Origin: Chrysomallon squamiferum
Lineage: Eukaryota > Mollusca > Gastropoda > Neomphalida > Peltospiridae
DNA length: 62,000 bases
Assembly: GCA_012295275.1 (NCBI GenBank)
Contig: CM022679.1
Coordinates: forward strand, 19,098,342 to 19,160,341
Direction: 5' to 3'
How positions within the stretch are numbered: the first letter of the stretch is position 1; every line of letters begins with the position of its first letter. The notes under the pieces were generated by a model. It saw only the letters and a program-made list of their open reading frames with translations, ran no database searches and was not told the origin of the DNA. This document shows, piece by piece, positions 22,401 to 51,779 of this stretch. The position numbers were made by a program, and so were the translations under genes.

Positions 22401-25064
22401 CAGTACATACAAATTTGAAGTGGTATTAATGTTTTCTGGTTATAACTTCCATGTTTTATATTAGCCCTACAACATTTTCAGTATATTCAAATAATTTAAC
22501 CATGTGTAGATTAGAAGACAATAATCTAAGCATGGGCCACCTTCTCCATACCAGTTAGTGCGAAATTTGACGAGATGTGCTCTTTCATATAAATCAGAAA
22601 AAGGTCATGAAACGTGTAATAGCAGTCAGTGCAAATGGGATTCTGACGTCCCAAGCCAATTTGGGTTAATTTGCGTCCACTTGGGTCAATAAGCAGTACT
22701 TTGTCATCCAGCGATGATACATTACTGCAGCCAGGCTTCACGACATCGCCATCACAACAGCATACAACAGCTCTATTATGATGATGTCCCTCGGGCTTTC
22801 AATTATTTTCGATAGTGTAGACAATAACCCGAACTGTTTCTCTTCTTGGATTTGTCTCGAAGAACTTAGCATTAGAATAACAAAGGCCTGTAATACATAG
22901 CTAAAATTGGTTTTCATACTGGTCAGTAATTACGAACTTTATTTTTAAAGAACAAGTCAGAGCTGCCTTCTAAATCATTAGAAATATCACAGTAATTATT
23001 GCGTACGAGCATTCCTTCTTTCATTTTGACAAAAAAAATAATCTGAAAATAAACTTAAATATTGAAATATCTATCAATCACAAGCAAACTTTTGAAATTC
23101 TAACTGATTCTACAACTCATCAAATTGTACTCGAAAATAAAATAACAGAAATACCTGTGTGAAAACTATCTTCAAGACAAATCAAGGACATTGTCTATAA
23201 ACTATGTCTGAATCAACCTATAGAATTTGTCTAAACAGTGACACTTATATACACAAACCAATGATACGTCAAAAAGCCTTTGACTTCAACCTACGTAAAC
23301 CTGTGATATTAATCTACGCAAGCCTATGACAAAAAGCACAAAAACCTATTACACTAACATTTTTGCACAGATTATTGGAAAAACGTGAAAATATCTTTCG
23401 TTGCCATCGGCAGCAATAACTTGAAGATCATTATTTTTACGATAACATATTAGACTTTTAAAACTACTTCGCGAAAGAGCATTTTAGTGAAGGAAGTGTA
23501 ACATAAAGAAGTTCCAGTTTGTCAGTATGTATTGTGAAGCCTACAGAGTTATTTTGCTTCATGTCATTTAATATTCATTACTCTGTGCCCAGATAACAGG
23601 AATATGTATTTGTTTAACCAGTTTTTTAATAACAGTAAAACAACGAGAAAAATCAATGAATAAATCACAAAGATTTTTAAATCATAGTTCAGTTATCTTT
23701 ACTGTACTGATTATTATTTTGATATTATTATCGTTTTACAGTTATTTCATCATTAGTCTTGTCTCTGCAGTTGGTTATATTGGTTTGGTTTTTCAGGTGG
23801 TTTTAACAAAATTATTTTCAGTTCCAGCAGTCTCCTGGCATATCCTATAGATTACCATAAAGATTATGTGGCTATTTTTGGATTATCATCGTTTATCTGT
23901 TTTTATTCGCTGAAAAAGAACTAACAGTATATCGTCATCACATCTTTATGTTTCTGTTTACAATTAACAACATTTTCAGATAATGATTTTTCTATATGTT
24001 ACAGGTTCTTTGTTTCTCAGACGATATATTTCCTGTGTAGCCATAAATGAAGCGAGAGTGATATTAAAGATAGAGACATCCTTATCTCGTTGTTTTATGT
24101 TATGTTTATATCCCATCCACGAAAGCACATTTCAGATATAATATTATGTCAAACACTCTAGAAAGATCTGAAAGAGGAGTCAGCGCGATGAACTGATTTA
24201 TTTATTACAAAATATTTATTCATGAGTTCCTAAAAAAAAGAAGACAAGAACTGTTTTTCATTTGCAACTCTGAAAGTATTCTACATCCCTTTCTTTGTAC
24301 TTTGAATTGGTATAAACTTGTAAGTATTTATTTCGTATTAATTAAAAGAAGGAAAAAAGAAAAAGGTTTTACATAGTGATGATAATTAGTATTGATTATT
24401 CCTCTTCCATTAACATAAATGTGAATTAAAATAATAATTAATCAGAAAATGCAGATTCTTTATCTATTCAGTGTGATGTGGGGTAATAGAGACGTACAAT
24501 TTCATACACTTCTTCTATTTTGCGGTTCAAGACATAAAATTAATACTTGCTGAGAATTTAATCGAAAGCTATATGTTTTTAAAGATGTTTTCATTTGAAA
24601 TTCTGTACAGAACGATTCATCTCTTTGTCATGCAGAAAAAAGCTACTTGACAGAATGGAAGCTGCATGCTGCCTCCATTTATTTCGGTTTCATGACTGAG
24701 AAGACAAAGGAAAACATCTAAACAGAAATAATGTATAATGAGTTACATAACCTGTTGTTATTCTCTGAAATTGTCAGTTTTGTACTGGTGCTGAATAACA
24801 TTAAAGATCAAATATACATTTGCTCCAAAGTAGTCACTATTACTTAAAATTGAGGTTGATTAACTATTATAACTAATAACAATTTCCAAATGCGTCGTAT
24901 TTTACACATTTTCTTTGTTATTTTGTAATTAATTCTCATATAGTTCTGTTAGCTGTAATTTAAAAGTAAAATAATCCTTTATGGTCCTAAGTTTAAGTTG
25001 CAACAGTTACATTCAAATCGTGATCGTCTTGTTCGTTCTTTCTTTGTTTTTGTTTCGCTTAATT

Positions 25065-25101
<37 letters not shown>

Positions 25102-26582
25102 CATCATCATCATCATCATCGTTATCATCATCATTTTAAGCTTTTATATTTTGCAGAGATTATATCCTTTTCAATAATATTATATTGAAAGAAAAACAAA
25201 ATCTAATCAAGTAAAGAACTGAGAAATCGCCGCCTCTTTCGTCGTAATGCATAGCTTGGCGAAAAGTAAGTCTGCTCAAGTATAAATGATATTTACTATA
25301 AACAGTGTAGTGGAATATATCAAAGATCAAAACTGATTTCATTAATATGTATGAAACGGATGAAAACTAGTACAGATAATTTGTACAAGCAATTTCAAAA
25401 ATACGAAAGGTCAGTTAAAACGGATTAATCGACTGTGAAAAGTTTCAAAACAAAATCAGTTATATTTTAATAGCCGCAACATTACAAACTAAAATCTACA
25501 ATATCAAAAGGAAAGCCTTTCATGATAACGATAGAAAATTCGTAGTAATGAAATTGAAAAAAAGGTTGAATAGATCACTTATCCGCTTGTCAGCATTAAG
25601 AGAATTGCACAAGAAAATTGTTCCAATTGCAGCGATCGATTGGCTTGAAGATTTGGCAAATCTTCGAACTGAATGTCTTCATTTCAAAGAAAGCAGCACT
25701 CCCCTTAGCTGCAAACATGACACTACAGCCTTCAAAGTAAAATTGCCTTTCACACTCTTTTTCATTAGCATGGCAGTCTGCCCCGTTCAAGGTAGTCTCC
25801 TTAAGTAACTCTGTCAGAATATATCAAAGGTATAATGACGTTTCTTTCACAGAATCACGATTACTTTTTTTTACTTGCACACGATTAATTTGGAATCTTT
25901 ATAGATCATGACTTCCAATGACAGTGTGCAAATAAAAACGATTATTTAACCGAATAAAATAATAACCATTTCTATCTGACTTTAGGCTACTGAAGTATAG
26001 TGGGAATTAGGGAAAGAAGAAAACATTTAAGGGTAAACACCGAGTTTTTATAAATATTTCTGTTGGACATATTCACATCATATTTTGTTATGAAGCCTAT
26101 TTTTGCACTATTTTCGACATTAGAAAAAAATGTTTATATTTTCGCAGCAAACTTTTGTTTTGTTCATATCAGTTCGAAATTTGTTGCTGTCGTAGTAGAC
26201 GATCTCATTATATAAATGAGATCGTCTACTACAACAGCAATAAATTTCGAATTTTTTCATTTTAGATTTGCATATTAAAGGATTTCCATTATAAATAAAT
26301 TTTCTTTTTTATTCTTCTTTATACTACATATAAGTAATTAAAACTGAAAATACGGTATAAGAAATATACTGAAGGTTTTTTATATATATATATATATAAA
26401 CCCAAAAAAATTAATCAGCTATCTGGACGGCATTAAGAATGACTTAAAACCAAAAACAGATAGGTATTACGTCACCATCATTTATTATTTTACCCCTGTA
26501 CAAAAGCATAGATCTTCTGAAAGACTCCAGTATTTTCGTCGCTTTCGCTAAATTAGATGTCTTTTCGGATACACCAAAGCGT
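15118..26582 (-). CDS. Gene X: multi-exon gene of unrecognised family (core model)
   Basis: Nine minus-strand exons were assembled from splice signals and phase agreement: 26494-26582, 25810 to about 25756, 24647-24695, 22541-22900, 21528-21561, 17379-17470, 16473-16626, 15547-15600 and 15118-15269, ending in TAA. The product (about 340 residues, more if upstream exons are real) has no recognised domain. Visible features: a charged helical start (RFGVSEKTSNLAKATKILES), a Cys-rich middle (RAVVCCCDG, NPICTDCYY, HCICSLPS, TCVCLSEACAFCENL) and a helical C terminus (SQFLKAEEASRLINTV, NQMLIEKLAEINKKNQWLA, DYFEQYKLQKYSD). No signal peptide or membrane segment is clear. Codon 34 of the 22.9-kb exon is TGA, so the gene could be damaged, recoded, or have an unseen intron there. 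The last helix pair faintly recalls DPY-30/RIIa docking helices; this is a guess. Confidence 0.6.
15547..15600 (-). CDS. Gene X penultimate exon
   Basis: 54 nt, phase 1-1; acceptor TTTATTATTTCCAG, donor GCTG|GTATGA. It reads HTQLPGRTDIMSQFLKA and continues in frame into EEASRL of the last exon. Confidence 0.75.
15661..15701. repeat. (AAT)n microsatellite
   Basis: About 41 bp of (ATA)n in a gene X intron. Confidence 0.9.
16347..16400. repeat. (AG)n microsatellite
   Basis: 54 bp perfect AG repeat, 72 nt beyond the 3' end of the cysteine-rich gene X exon. Confidence 0.95.
16473..16626 (-). CDS. Gene X cysteine-rich exon
   Basis: Phase 0 start after GTCGCAG, phase 1 end at CCA|GTATGT. Fifty-one codons include SWSVSGFHCICSLPSQR and HTCVCLSEACAFCENLQ. 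The 147-codon frame that overlaps this exon is a different, spurious frame. The six Cys in CxC and CxxC spacing could bind metal or form disulfides. Confidence 0.65.
17379..17470 (-). CDS. Gene X exon (SYIKIYLSDGAMGERLC)
   Basis: 92 nt, phase 1-0; very good acceptor ATTTTCTTTTAG, donor CTG|GTAAAA. It reads VSYIKIYLSDGAMGERLCFT then FYSEIQLQNL without stops, whereas both other frames contain stops. Confidence 0.7.
17471..21527. other. Gene X intron containing degenerate duplicated DNA
   Basis: Holds trinucleotide runs at 17816-17890, 19374-19429 and 19735-19855, and one copy of a diverged duplication (about 18950-20020). A frame reading MEDFLQTFMTGSHFG on the minus strand near 17690 could be an alternative 5' exon but lacks a good donor. 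Confidence 0.4.
18950..20020. repeat. Diverged segmental duplication, copy A
   Basis: Aligns by eye with copy B (20185-22535): GCGCTGGTTACGA/GCGCTGATTACGA at the left, TTATGATGGTGGTGTC/TTATGACGGTGGCGGTC in the middle, TTTGAGAATATGGTATTT, TTTCTGGTTATAACTT and AAGCATGGG toward the right. Copy A lacks about 1.2 kb present in copy B, including the 34-nt gene X micro-exon. Confidence 0.65.
21528..21561 (-). CDS. Gene X micro-exon
   Basis: 34 nt, phase 0-1; acceptor GATCTTGTCAG, donor GAAC|GTAAGA. It reads TARLVFEINAE plus a split His codon. Short length lowers certainty; the strong donor and the phase match to both neighbours support it. Confidence 0.5.
22109..22316. repeat. 32-bp minisatellite, 7 copies
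   Basis: TGGTAGCC recurs at 22109, 22141, 22173, 22205, 22237, 22269 and 22304: an exact 32-bp period except for the last copy (35). The remainder of each unit is ACT/ATT triplets, and (ACT)n and (AAT)n runs follow. Confidence 0.9.
22541..22900 (-). CDS. Gene X large exon with in-frame TGA
   Basis: 120 codons, phase 0-0, acceptor CCAATTTTAG, donor GAGAAG|GTGGCC. It reads LCITGLCYSNAKFFETNPRR, VRVIVYTIENN, TGA, KPEGHHHNRAVVCCCDGDVV, then SSLDDKVLLIDPSGRKLTQI and NPICTDCYYTFHDLFLIYM. Coding character continues on both sides of the TGA (22801-22799). An acceptor at 22888 is an alternative start, and a small intron removing about 22740-22840 would also avoid the stop. Confidence 0.6.
24647..24695 (-). 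CDS. Gene X short exon (HETEINGGSMQLPFCQ)
   Basis: 49 nt, phase 2-0; excellent acceptor TTTGTCTTCTCAG, donor CAA|GTAGCT. Its phase-0 end fits the start of the 22.9-kb exon. Confidence 0.5.
25717..25810 (-). CDS. Gene X exon, 3' boundary uncertain
   Basis: Acceptor TATATTCTGACAG at 25811; phase 1 start. It reads LLKETTLNGADCHANEKECE and onward through GCSVMFAAKGSAAFFEMK to a stop at 25596. Phase-2 donors that would fit the next exon are GA|GTGTGA (end 25756) and AT|GTTTGC (end 25717). The plus-strand open frame over the same bases is its antisense. Confidence 0.45.
26173..26251. repeat. Near-perfect hairpin (inverted repeat, arms about 37 bp)
   Basis: Left arm begins TTCGAAATTTGTTGCTGTCG, right arm ends CAGCAATAAATTTCGAA. 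Arms pair with two single-base differences and a loop of only a few bases. It lies in a gene X intron. It may be a collapsed MITE or a small-RNA precursor. Confidence 0.85.
26494..26582 (-). CDS. Gene X exon (helical, possible start exon)
   Basis: Reads RFGVSEKTSNLAKATKILES then FRRSMLLYR, ending in phase 1 at CAGGG|GTAAAA, which fits the 25810 acceptor. As an internal exon it begins after GATATGAG (phase 2). Alternatively the in-frame ATG at 26587-26585 could be the start codon of a shorter gene. Confidence 0.55.
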
Positions 26583-28910
26583 CTCATATCATCAGTAAGA
26601 TAAACGACGACAAATGAATTTGAGTTTATTGAATTTGTTCAAGGTCCTTGGCATATCCAAACAACCAATATTTCTTTTCGCCTAAGCTTAGTGGCGCTAC
26701 ATGTAACGATTCTACAGTCACTACATTCTACACGCGTTATGTTAATTATGTTTCTGTTGCACACAGACGAGTACCAAATAACCCGGATTGCCTCATTAAC
26801 CAATAATGTTTCTAATAAATGGTTGTCATCGCACCACGGAAGCAGATTTTAAAAGTTGAATCAGGTAATACTAAATCATCCTGTGCTTGAATGAGCGGTT
26901 TCATTTCAAAGGTTCCTGGTAACTAATAAACTAAAGAACAAATTTTTAACATCCGAAATAGTTCGAGCTGAAGTGTGAAAAAGAATATATTCCATGGTAA
27001 TGACTGAATCAGTTAGATTCATTTTCTAATTTTAATTCAAGCGATTAAATTGATAACTGTATATTTATAAATAGTAAATTTATATTTCATTTCACTTAAT
27101 GTGGAATTAAGGAACGACCTTACAAGTTCGGGGTGGGTTTTTTTTTTTGGGGGGGGTGAGTATGTTTTTGTTATCTCTAAATGACTGGTTAGCTGACGAG
27201 TTAGTTGTCAAACTGATAAAAGTTTGCTTGTTCTTTCACATTTTCATTTTTGTAGATACGTGTCGTTTATAAATGTGCAAAGAAACATTAAATGCCACAT
27301 AGATTTTGAAACAGAAACAATATTATTTCAGTCATTATTTCTTTTATGTTAAATTTGCATATCTGAAGAATACAAATAAATAATAATGATTTATATATAA
27401 TTAATATGGTGAAGATGATGATGCTGATTATTATTATTATTAGTATTAGTATTAGTATTGTTGTTGTTGTTGTTGTTAAAATTGCTAGTAATAGTATATT
27501 ATTAGTGATAGTAGTAATAATATTATCATCATATTCCAAATTTTATTGACTTCAGTTTCCAAGTGATCTAAAGTTTCTATCAGTTGTAAACCGGACAGAC
27601 ATTATTTTTCCCGATAGGATTCAAACTTACCAAGCACTTTTCAGGAATCGATTCCTTCAGGGAATGGCTGCGTGAATTTCACGAAAATTATAAGAACTCA
27701 GTGTAAAATTTCTAATGGACAACGTCCAACATATTCATTCAACGAGTGGTGGTCATATCAGAAACTCATTAACTTAATCAAGATGCCTTTCCTGGTTTTC
27801 CAATTCCTTTCACTTTCTGCTTGCAATATTTTGGCAAAGATATTAATCTAATAGTGTGATTTGGCTACTGGCGCTGTCAAATTCCGTCATAACAGACAAA
27901 TTAATGGACAAGTGTGAAGGGCCAGTCAATTTCTGTTTTATTTATCATCATCGGATGCAGATATGCCTTCTGGTTGTGATATTATATTGGCTAACTGAAT
28001 AGCACCTGGCAAATTCGGACTTAATTCTGAGTTATGTTAGAGCTTTTGTAAACAGAATTACTATGTTATGTCAGCAATATTTAGAACTGCCAGGGCAGGA
28101 ATTATTCAGCTGATGTGTTTGCTTTCTGGATTTCTTATTTTGTGCTATAAAATCCATTTCTTCTAAACTCAATTTTCTAGCGCTGGAAACTAAACAGAAA
28201 AAAGTTAGACATATTCATAGATCTGTGTATATATACATATGAACTTACGTCTGAACATATCTACGTAAAAATGTAGACATATGTACTCACATACATATGT
28301 ACACTTAGACACCATGTACATTTATACATACATTACATGCACATACATATATAAATTCATACACACATACATACATACATACATACATACATACATACTT
28401 GTATCTCACCACTGACTGAACTAATGCGAGCAAGAACGTATATTATAAAACTGTTATCGCCTCGTTTCTCGTTGGTCTTTCTTTGATAATATATTTTGAC
28501 TGATTTACTTTTCAGTTGAGTATATTATTTGGAACTAATAACTAATTACAATAATGTTGGGAATAAAATACTGATATACTATTGCAATAATTGATGCTGA
28601 TATCGGGATATCTGTATTTGCCAGATTTCTGGATACAGGCTAAATCTTTCTTTAAAATATAAAATAAACAATGAAAAATAAAGGATGAATCTGTATTTAA
28701 CAGACACAAATATATATAGTTCTAAGCAAGGTCTGTTTGATCTTTATCAATTCACTTAAAATTGTTAATACACCTGAATAAAATACGATTTTCACTAGCA
28801 ATTAGCGTTTCTACTAGTCTTTCAGACCTGATAATAAATGAAAATGAGAGAAACTGAAACTAATAATAATAATGTATTGTGTCAGAATCCCCTCTGTACA
28901 TCAACATTAC

Positions 28911-29020
28911 TTATTAAATTGGCGTGACAAAAACAACAAAAAACTCCCCCAAAAAACGTTTTTCTGGATTTTCCCGATTTCTGGAAGCCGGATGAATGGC
29001 TCGGTACTTGTATTACTTGA
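28911..29020 (-). CDS. Possible gene X upstream exon
   Basis: Phase 0-2; acceptor GTGATGACAG, donor AATAA|GTAATG. It reads SSNTSTEPFIRLPEIGKIQK then NVFWGSFLLFLSRQFN and would join KRFGVSEK of the 26.5-kb exon. The acceptor tract is mediocre and the segment could instead be an old repeat. Confidence 0.3.
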
Positions 29021-30786
29021 CTGTCATCACTTATTACCACAGTGATGAAATACCAAGCAAAAAAATAATAACATAGAAGTATATAGAATATTTTTAGTCT
29101 ACTCATTCAGACCACAACACTCACCCCTTTAAGGGATATTACTTATCTGATCTTACGGTATTCTAAAAGAATGAAACTGATATTAGTAATAGTAATCATC
29201 TTATGGTAGTATCTAATAGGAAAGACGTTACAGGAAGCAAATGTACATTAGCAAATATCTGTCTAATTAGCTTCTATTTGTAAACTGTATTAAGTGTTTT
29301 CTCTTGTGCTTTTTCAAATTTGAAAAGAATTTGATCATTCTCAACTCTTTGAACACCAAAAATACTTCATGTTCAGAACAATCTTTGTTTCAAACAGGTG
29401 ACATGAATTTGTCCATTTCATGGATATATATTAAAAAAGTGAACTTATACAAAGTAGAATTAAGATAAAATAAAACAAATAAAATATTTTATAAAAGACA
29501 AAATTTTGTATATCTATTATAAAAATTCAAGAAAAAACTGAAATAAAGACACCATTTTTAAAATTAATTTTTCTAAATTTTCTTTCATGAATGCAAGGTA
29601 TAGATAATAAAATGAAAAATAACGCAGAAAAAAAATTGCCGTGCTCAATAAAGCAAGTAAATATGTGTTGTGTTAGCACCAGTGTGAGCTGTAGAATTCC
29701 ATTCGGCTTGATTTAAAATGCATATAACTAATTTTGCTCAGGACAACGTCAATAATGATGAATGCGTATGGAGTGATCGGTGAATTAAACATGTGTGTTT
29801 ATGTGCAGTGATTTCAGCAGCTATCTCATTCCCTTGATACTTTACAGCTTTATAGCTTCTCTGATGTTAATATTACTTCCTGTTTTTTGTTCTTGTCTTT
29901 TTGTGTGTGTTTTTTTTTCTTTTTTTCCGGTTTTATTGGCGTATCTTGATGTTAATTCAAAGCTCGTTTTTGGTTGAATTTCATCAAAGTGTTGAAGTCA
30001 ATATCATTTATTTTTTATAATAATAATAAATCAGTTTTACTTAATCAAAACAAAAGCACAACGAGTAACATAAGTTCAGATTAAGGTACAAGAATATATT
30101 AATTTCAGTGTGCTTTTAGTTGGTGTTGCTGCTACTACAATAGCAACAACAGCAACAACAATACTACATAATTACTGCTAATATCACCACCAATGATTAT
30201 TAAACACCTACAAGTTTTATTAATTATTGCAATTAGTGCAATTACTAATTTTGATATTATATAAATTATACTGCATACAAGTAATAAAACAGTAGTGGAG
30301 CAGTAGTTGTTATTGTTGATGCTATTGCATTAGATGTAATAATAGTAGTAGTTCTAACCCCTGCATCTTCATCAATATAAAAATAAAAAGATTAAAATTC
30401 AGAAGAATATAAATATATGTTCTACATAACAAGATGTGTGCTTTCATCAATAGGTTTTCATCTTAATATGTTGCTCTATTTTTATTCTTAACGAACTAAA
30501 CTGATTGCAAATTCTAAAATTTTGTAATCGGTCAACTCTGTATTTTTATGTGGCTTGCCCGATACAGAATTTGATAATAACCTGACTTGAGTAGATGATG
30601 TCAATCCAGAAGCAAATGTGCACTATTAGGAGACTCATTTTTGTAGTCTTTAAAGACAGTAAATGTGTTTATCATATTAAAATATATCTGGCTGACATGA
30701 TGGTTTAGTTTATTAGATTAGAAGGCTATAGATATAGGTTATACTGCATGTTCAGTTTTGCAAATATATCTTACTGAAGAAATAAC

Positions 30787-30823
<37 letters not shown>

Positions 30824-31241
30824 TTTATAAGATGATACATTTTTCTTTACATTTCGATTAAGAAGTTTTATCTATTACAGTAAAGTACTTTGAGGATTTT
30901 GTCATTTCTCTTAGGTACAGGGATTGTGTTTTGAGGATAACAATGAAAAGAAGAATTAAAAACATTAATTAAGCAACAACTAAAGTATGACATTTGAAAC
31001 AAAAAAGGTCCAAAATGCTTTAAATTAACATCCTGCAGTCAGTGACGTCTCTCGTAATTCTAAACCTGACCGCTCTTAACACAAACAATTTGAGTTATTT
31101 CTGTAACAGTTTGATCATCGTCTGCTTCGGGTTTGAATTGACGTCAGTCGAAACTGAAATACTCGACACCTCACATTTATATATTTATTTATGTATTTGT
31201 CTGAACAAGTAATTTTCGCCATTCCACCATAATCTGTGGCA

Positions 31242-31243
<2 letters not shown>

Positions 31244-31318
<75 letters not shown>

Positions 31319-31325
31319 CACAGAA

Positions 31326-31352
<27 letters not shown>
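31244..31352. repeat. (CT)n microsatellite
   Basis: Two CT blocks separated by GAATCACAGAAT; read on the minus strand as poly(RE). Confidence 0.95.
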
Positions 31353-31360
<8 letters not shown>

Positions 31361-31646
31361 TTTTAAATAAATTACACCAACGACGTCACAACTAAAAAAA
31401 AAAAAAAAATTAAAAACAATAATAAATTCAATCTTTCTTTTTTCCTTTTTTTTTCAAATATTAATTTTATTCAAATACATTTTAACACTGACAGATGTAT
31501 TAGATGTGTTTATTAAAATACATTCCGGATTCATTTAATATTTATGTTTTGAACTTATTATAAAGATTCAGCCACAGACGTCAATTTACAAAAACATCTA
31601 AATAAAGTATTCGCCACTAAACGTATATAAACTTCTAAATATGTAC

Positions 31647-31678
31647 CTGAAACCATGTTCCCGTTTGTATTTGCAGTT
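31647..31678 (-). CDS. Possible micro-exon
   Basis: 32 nt between a strong acceptor (TTTCTTTCACTGCTCACAG) and a strong donor (TTTCAG|GTACAT). In phase 1-0 it reads LQIQTGTWFQ, compatible with the exons at 34.7 and 29.0 kb. It could also be a non-coding exon. Confidence 0.35.
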
Positions 31679-32235
31679 CTGTGAGCAGTGAAAGAAAACT
31701 CGAGACCAGAATCAACAACGTCAAAACAGCACTAATTAAATGTAACACAGTCATAACTAAAGCAACGATCTATTGTCCGCACTTTGAATAATCGTAGTTA
31801 ATCCAGTTAAAAGGTCTTAATTTCAGATGATAATTTACAGTTTTAAAAAATGTGCAAATAAAAAAGTAAATAAAATATAACTGATATATATTATAACTAT
31901 ATCGATATTACTTTTAATTATTCATTTATTATTATAAACGGGTTTGATTTCCAAGAAGATGCTACACATTTTAAACAGTGCATTGAAAACCTTTTTTTTT
32001 TTTTTGTTAAATTAACTGGTTATTAAATATTAATAGTTTGGTGAAAAAAAAATGAAATTTACAGCCGAATAATATACTTTTTTCTGTATTCATTATATAT
32101 TTTGTTTCTTTCTTTCTTTATTTCTTTAATTTAGTCCTGTGTGATATTTATTTATTTACTGACGTTATAGCAAAAAATAATAATCTGGAATAACATTTCC
32201 ACAAGTGTTTGTCATATTTCACAATTCAGTCTTAT

Positions 32236-32466
32236 TTTATTACCTCCTAAATATATCCACACTGAAGATGCATGTGTAGAAAACGAAATGTGAAGACTGT
32301 GCTTCAGTCTGCGACATTCAAGGCTTCCCACAACCAAGACGTCACCAAGCTGCTGAATGTTGATTAATGTAGTAAACTCATCACAGAAGAGCTTGTCAAG
32401 CCAAGAACGAACACAAAAACCGTCAGGCGGAATAATCAAGTGTGAAATGATGGCATCACTGATTAG
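32236..32466 (-). other. Receptor 3' untranslated region with candidate poly(A) signal
   Basis: Sequence after the receptor stop codon. AATAAA on the minus strand (32241-32236) about 225 nt past the stop is the first canonical signal. The open frame here is not conserved with the receptor and probably has no coding role. Confidence 0.45.
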
Positions 32467-50638
<18,172 letters not shown>

Positions 50639-51379
50639 TGTCAGTACAAAATACTGGCAAAATTTTATGTGTTTCTCTTCATGAAATCAATATTCCTTCC
50701 AAAGTTTTAAATCCGTTACATCCCTCAGACGATAAATTCATTTATCTCCGTTGTAACCGAAAAATATGTGAAATATATTCTCTCTCTCGTACTCCTAATT
50801 TATTTTTTCTTGGAAATGTTAAATCTGTTTCAAATATCCGTAGGCATTATAAAACAAGTATTTAATTGATATTTAGATAACTATATTTTGAAACGTAAAA
50901 TTGTTCTGATCCATAAAATTAATGTATTTGAAAGATGCATGGTTAAACAAGAAGATGTCACTGACCACAAGATCCTTTCACCTACTGGTGTTTCACTTTT
51001 AACAATGTCATATTAGTGTTTGGTGACGCAGCATCAAACACAGACACTCATTAGACGTACTAAAATCTCATTAACAGAATTTGGCGAGACATACCGACTA
51101 AAAGTGAAAAAAAAACGATCAATATTTAAGCCTGTAATATCAGCGCTGTACGTTGTCAAAACTACTGGCTGAAGTCCGCGAACTCCAAAACTCTTTGTCA
51201 CTTTCGCATGTTATACACATATTTAACACTTATTAATTGGATATAACCATGAATGATGGAATCCTTTTGTTTATCTCACATCTTACTATAAAATGCCTAT
51301 TACAATCTTGTTACTTATAAATAATATACAAACTGCTAACGAATATTCCGAAATGTTTACTTTCGAACAAATAACAATT

Positions 51380-51620
51380 ACCGTTAGTTATCGGAGAATT
51401 GGCGAAAGCGGTGACTAGCCTAACTGTATGACGCGAAGTCATTGGTTTTCTGGAAGCTGGTCTTGGAAGGATTACACGTCTGGTTAATGAAGATAACCTA
51501 TCGCAGACTCGGGAAAACGCTGAGTCTTCTTGCCTGCATACGATCTCACGCCTTTGTTCCAGAGTTTAGTCTTCAGTGTGGACAGACGCCAGCCTGCGGG
51601 CATAAACTCAACTTTTAATT
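51380..51620. promoter_or_regulatory. GC-richer patch upstream of the receptor, possible promoter/5' exon
   Basis: About 240 bp clearly richer in GC and CpG than its surroundings, with a candidate donor GGC|GTGAGA on the minus strand. No TATA box was seen. Regulatory role is inference from position and composition only. Confidence 0.25.
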
Positions 51621-51745
51621 CAATTAATAATAGTTTTTGGGGTTTTTTTTTCATTCGTTTTTCTTTCCGATATCGATTCAGTGAGCGTTGGTTACAGAAT
51701 ACAGTGATTTATTTAAATCATATTTGCAAACGAACTCTAACTTAC

Positions 51746-51779
51746 CTTTTGAAGGAGATAAATCAAAGGCCAGTCACAA
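51746..51779 (-). other. Candidate 5' untranslated exon of the receptor
   Basis: 34 nt between acceptor GTTCTAAACAG and a perfect donor AAAAG|GTAAGT, 1.1 kb upstream of receptor exon 1. It could also be translated in phase 2-0 and join in frame before the receptor ATG, but no start codon was found for that. Confidence 0.4.

Larger units (their letters stand above)
20185..22535. repeat. Diverged segmental duplication, copy B
   Basis: Same orientation as copy A. It carries an extra segment at about 20360-21565 with the micro-exon at 21528-21561, and an internal 32-bp minisatellite. Its right end abuts the donor of the 22.9-kb exon; in copy A the matching donor GT reads AT. Confidence 0.6.

Noticed and set aside
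25548-25808. 86-codon plus-strand frame
   Set aside because: Antisense of a better-supported gene X exon (acceptor at 25811).
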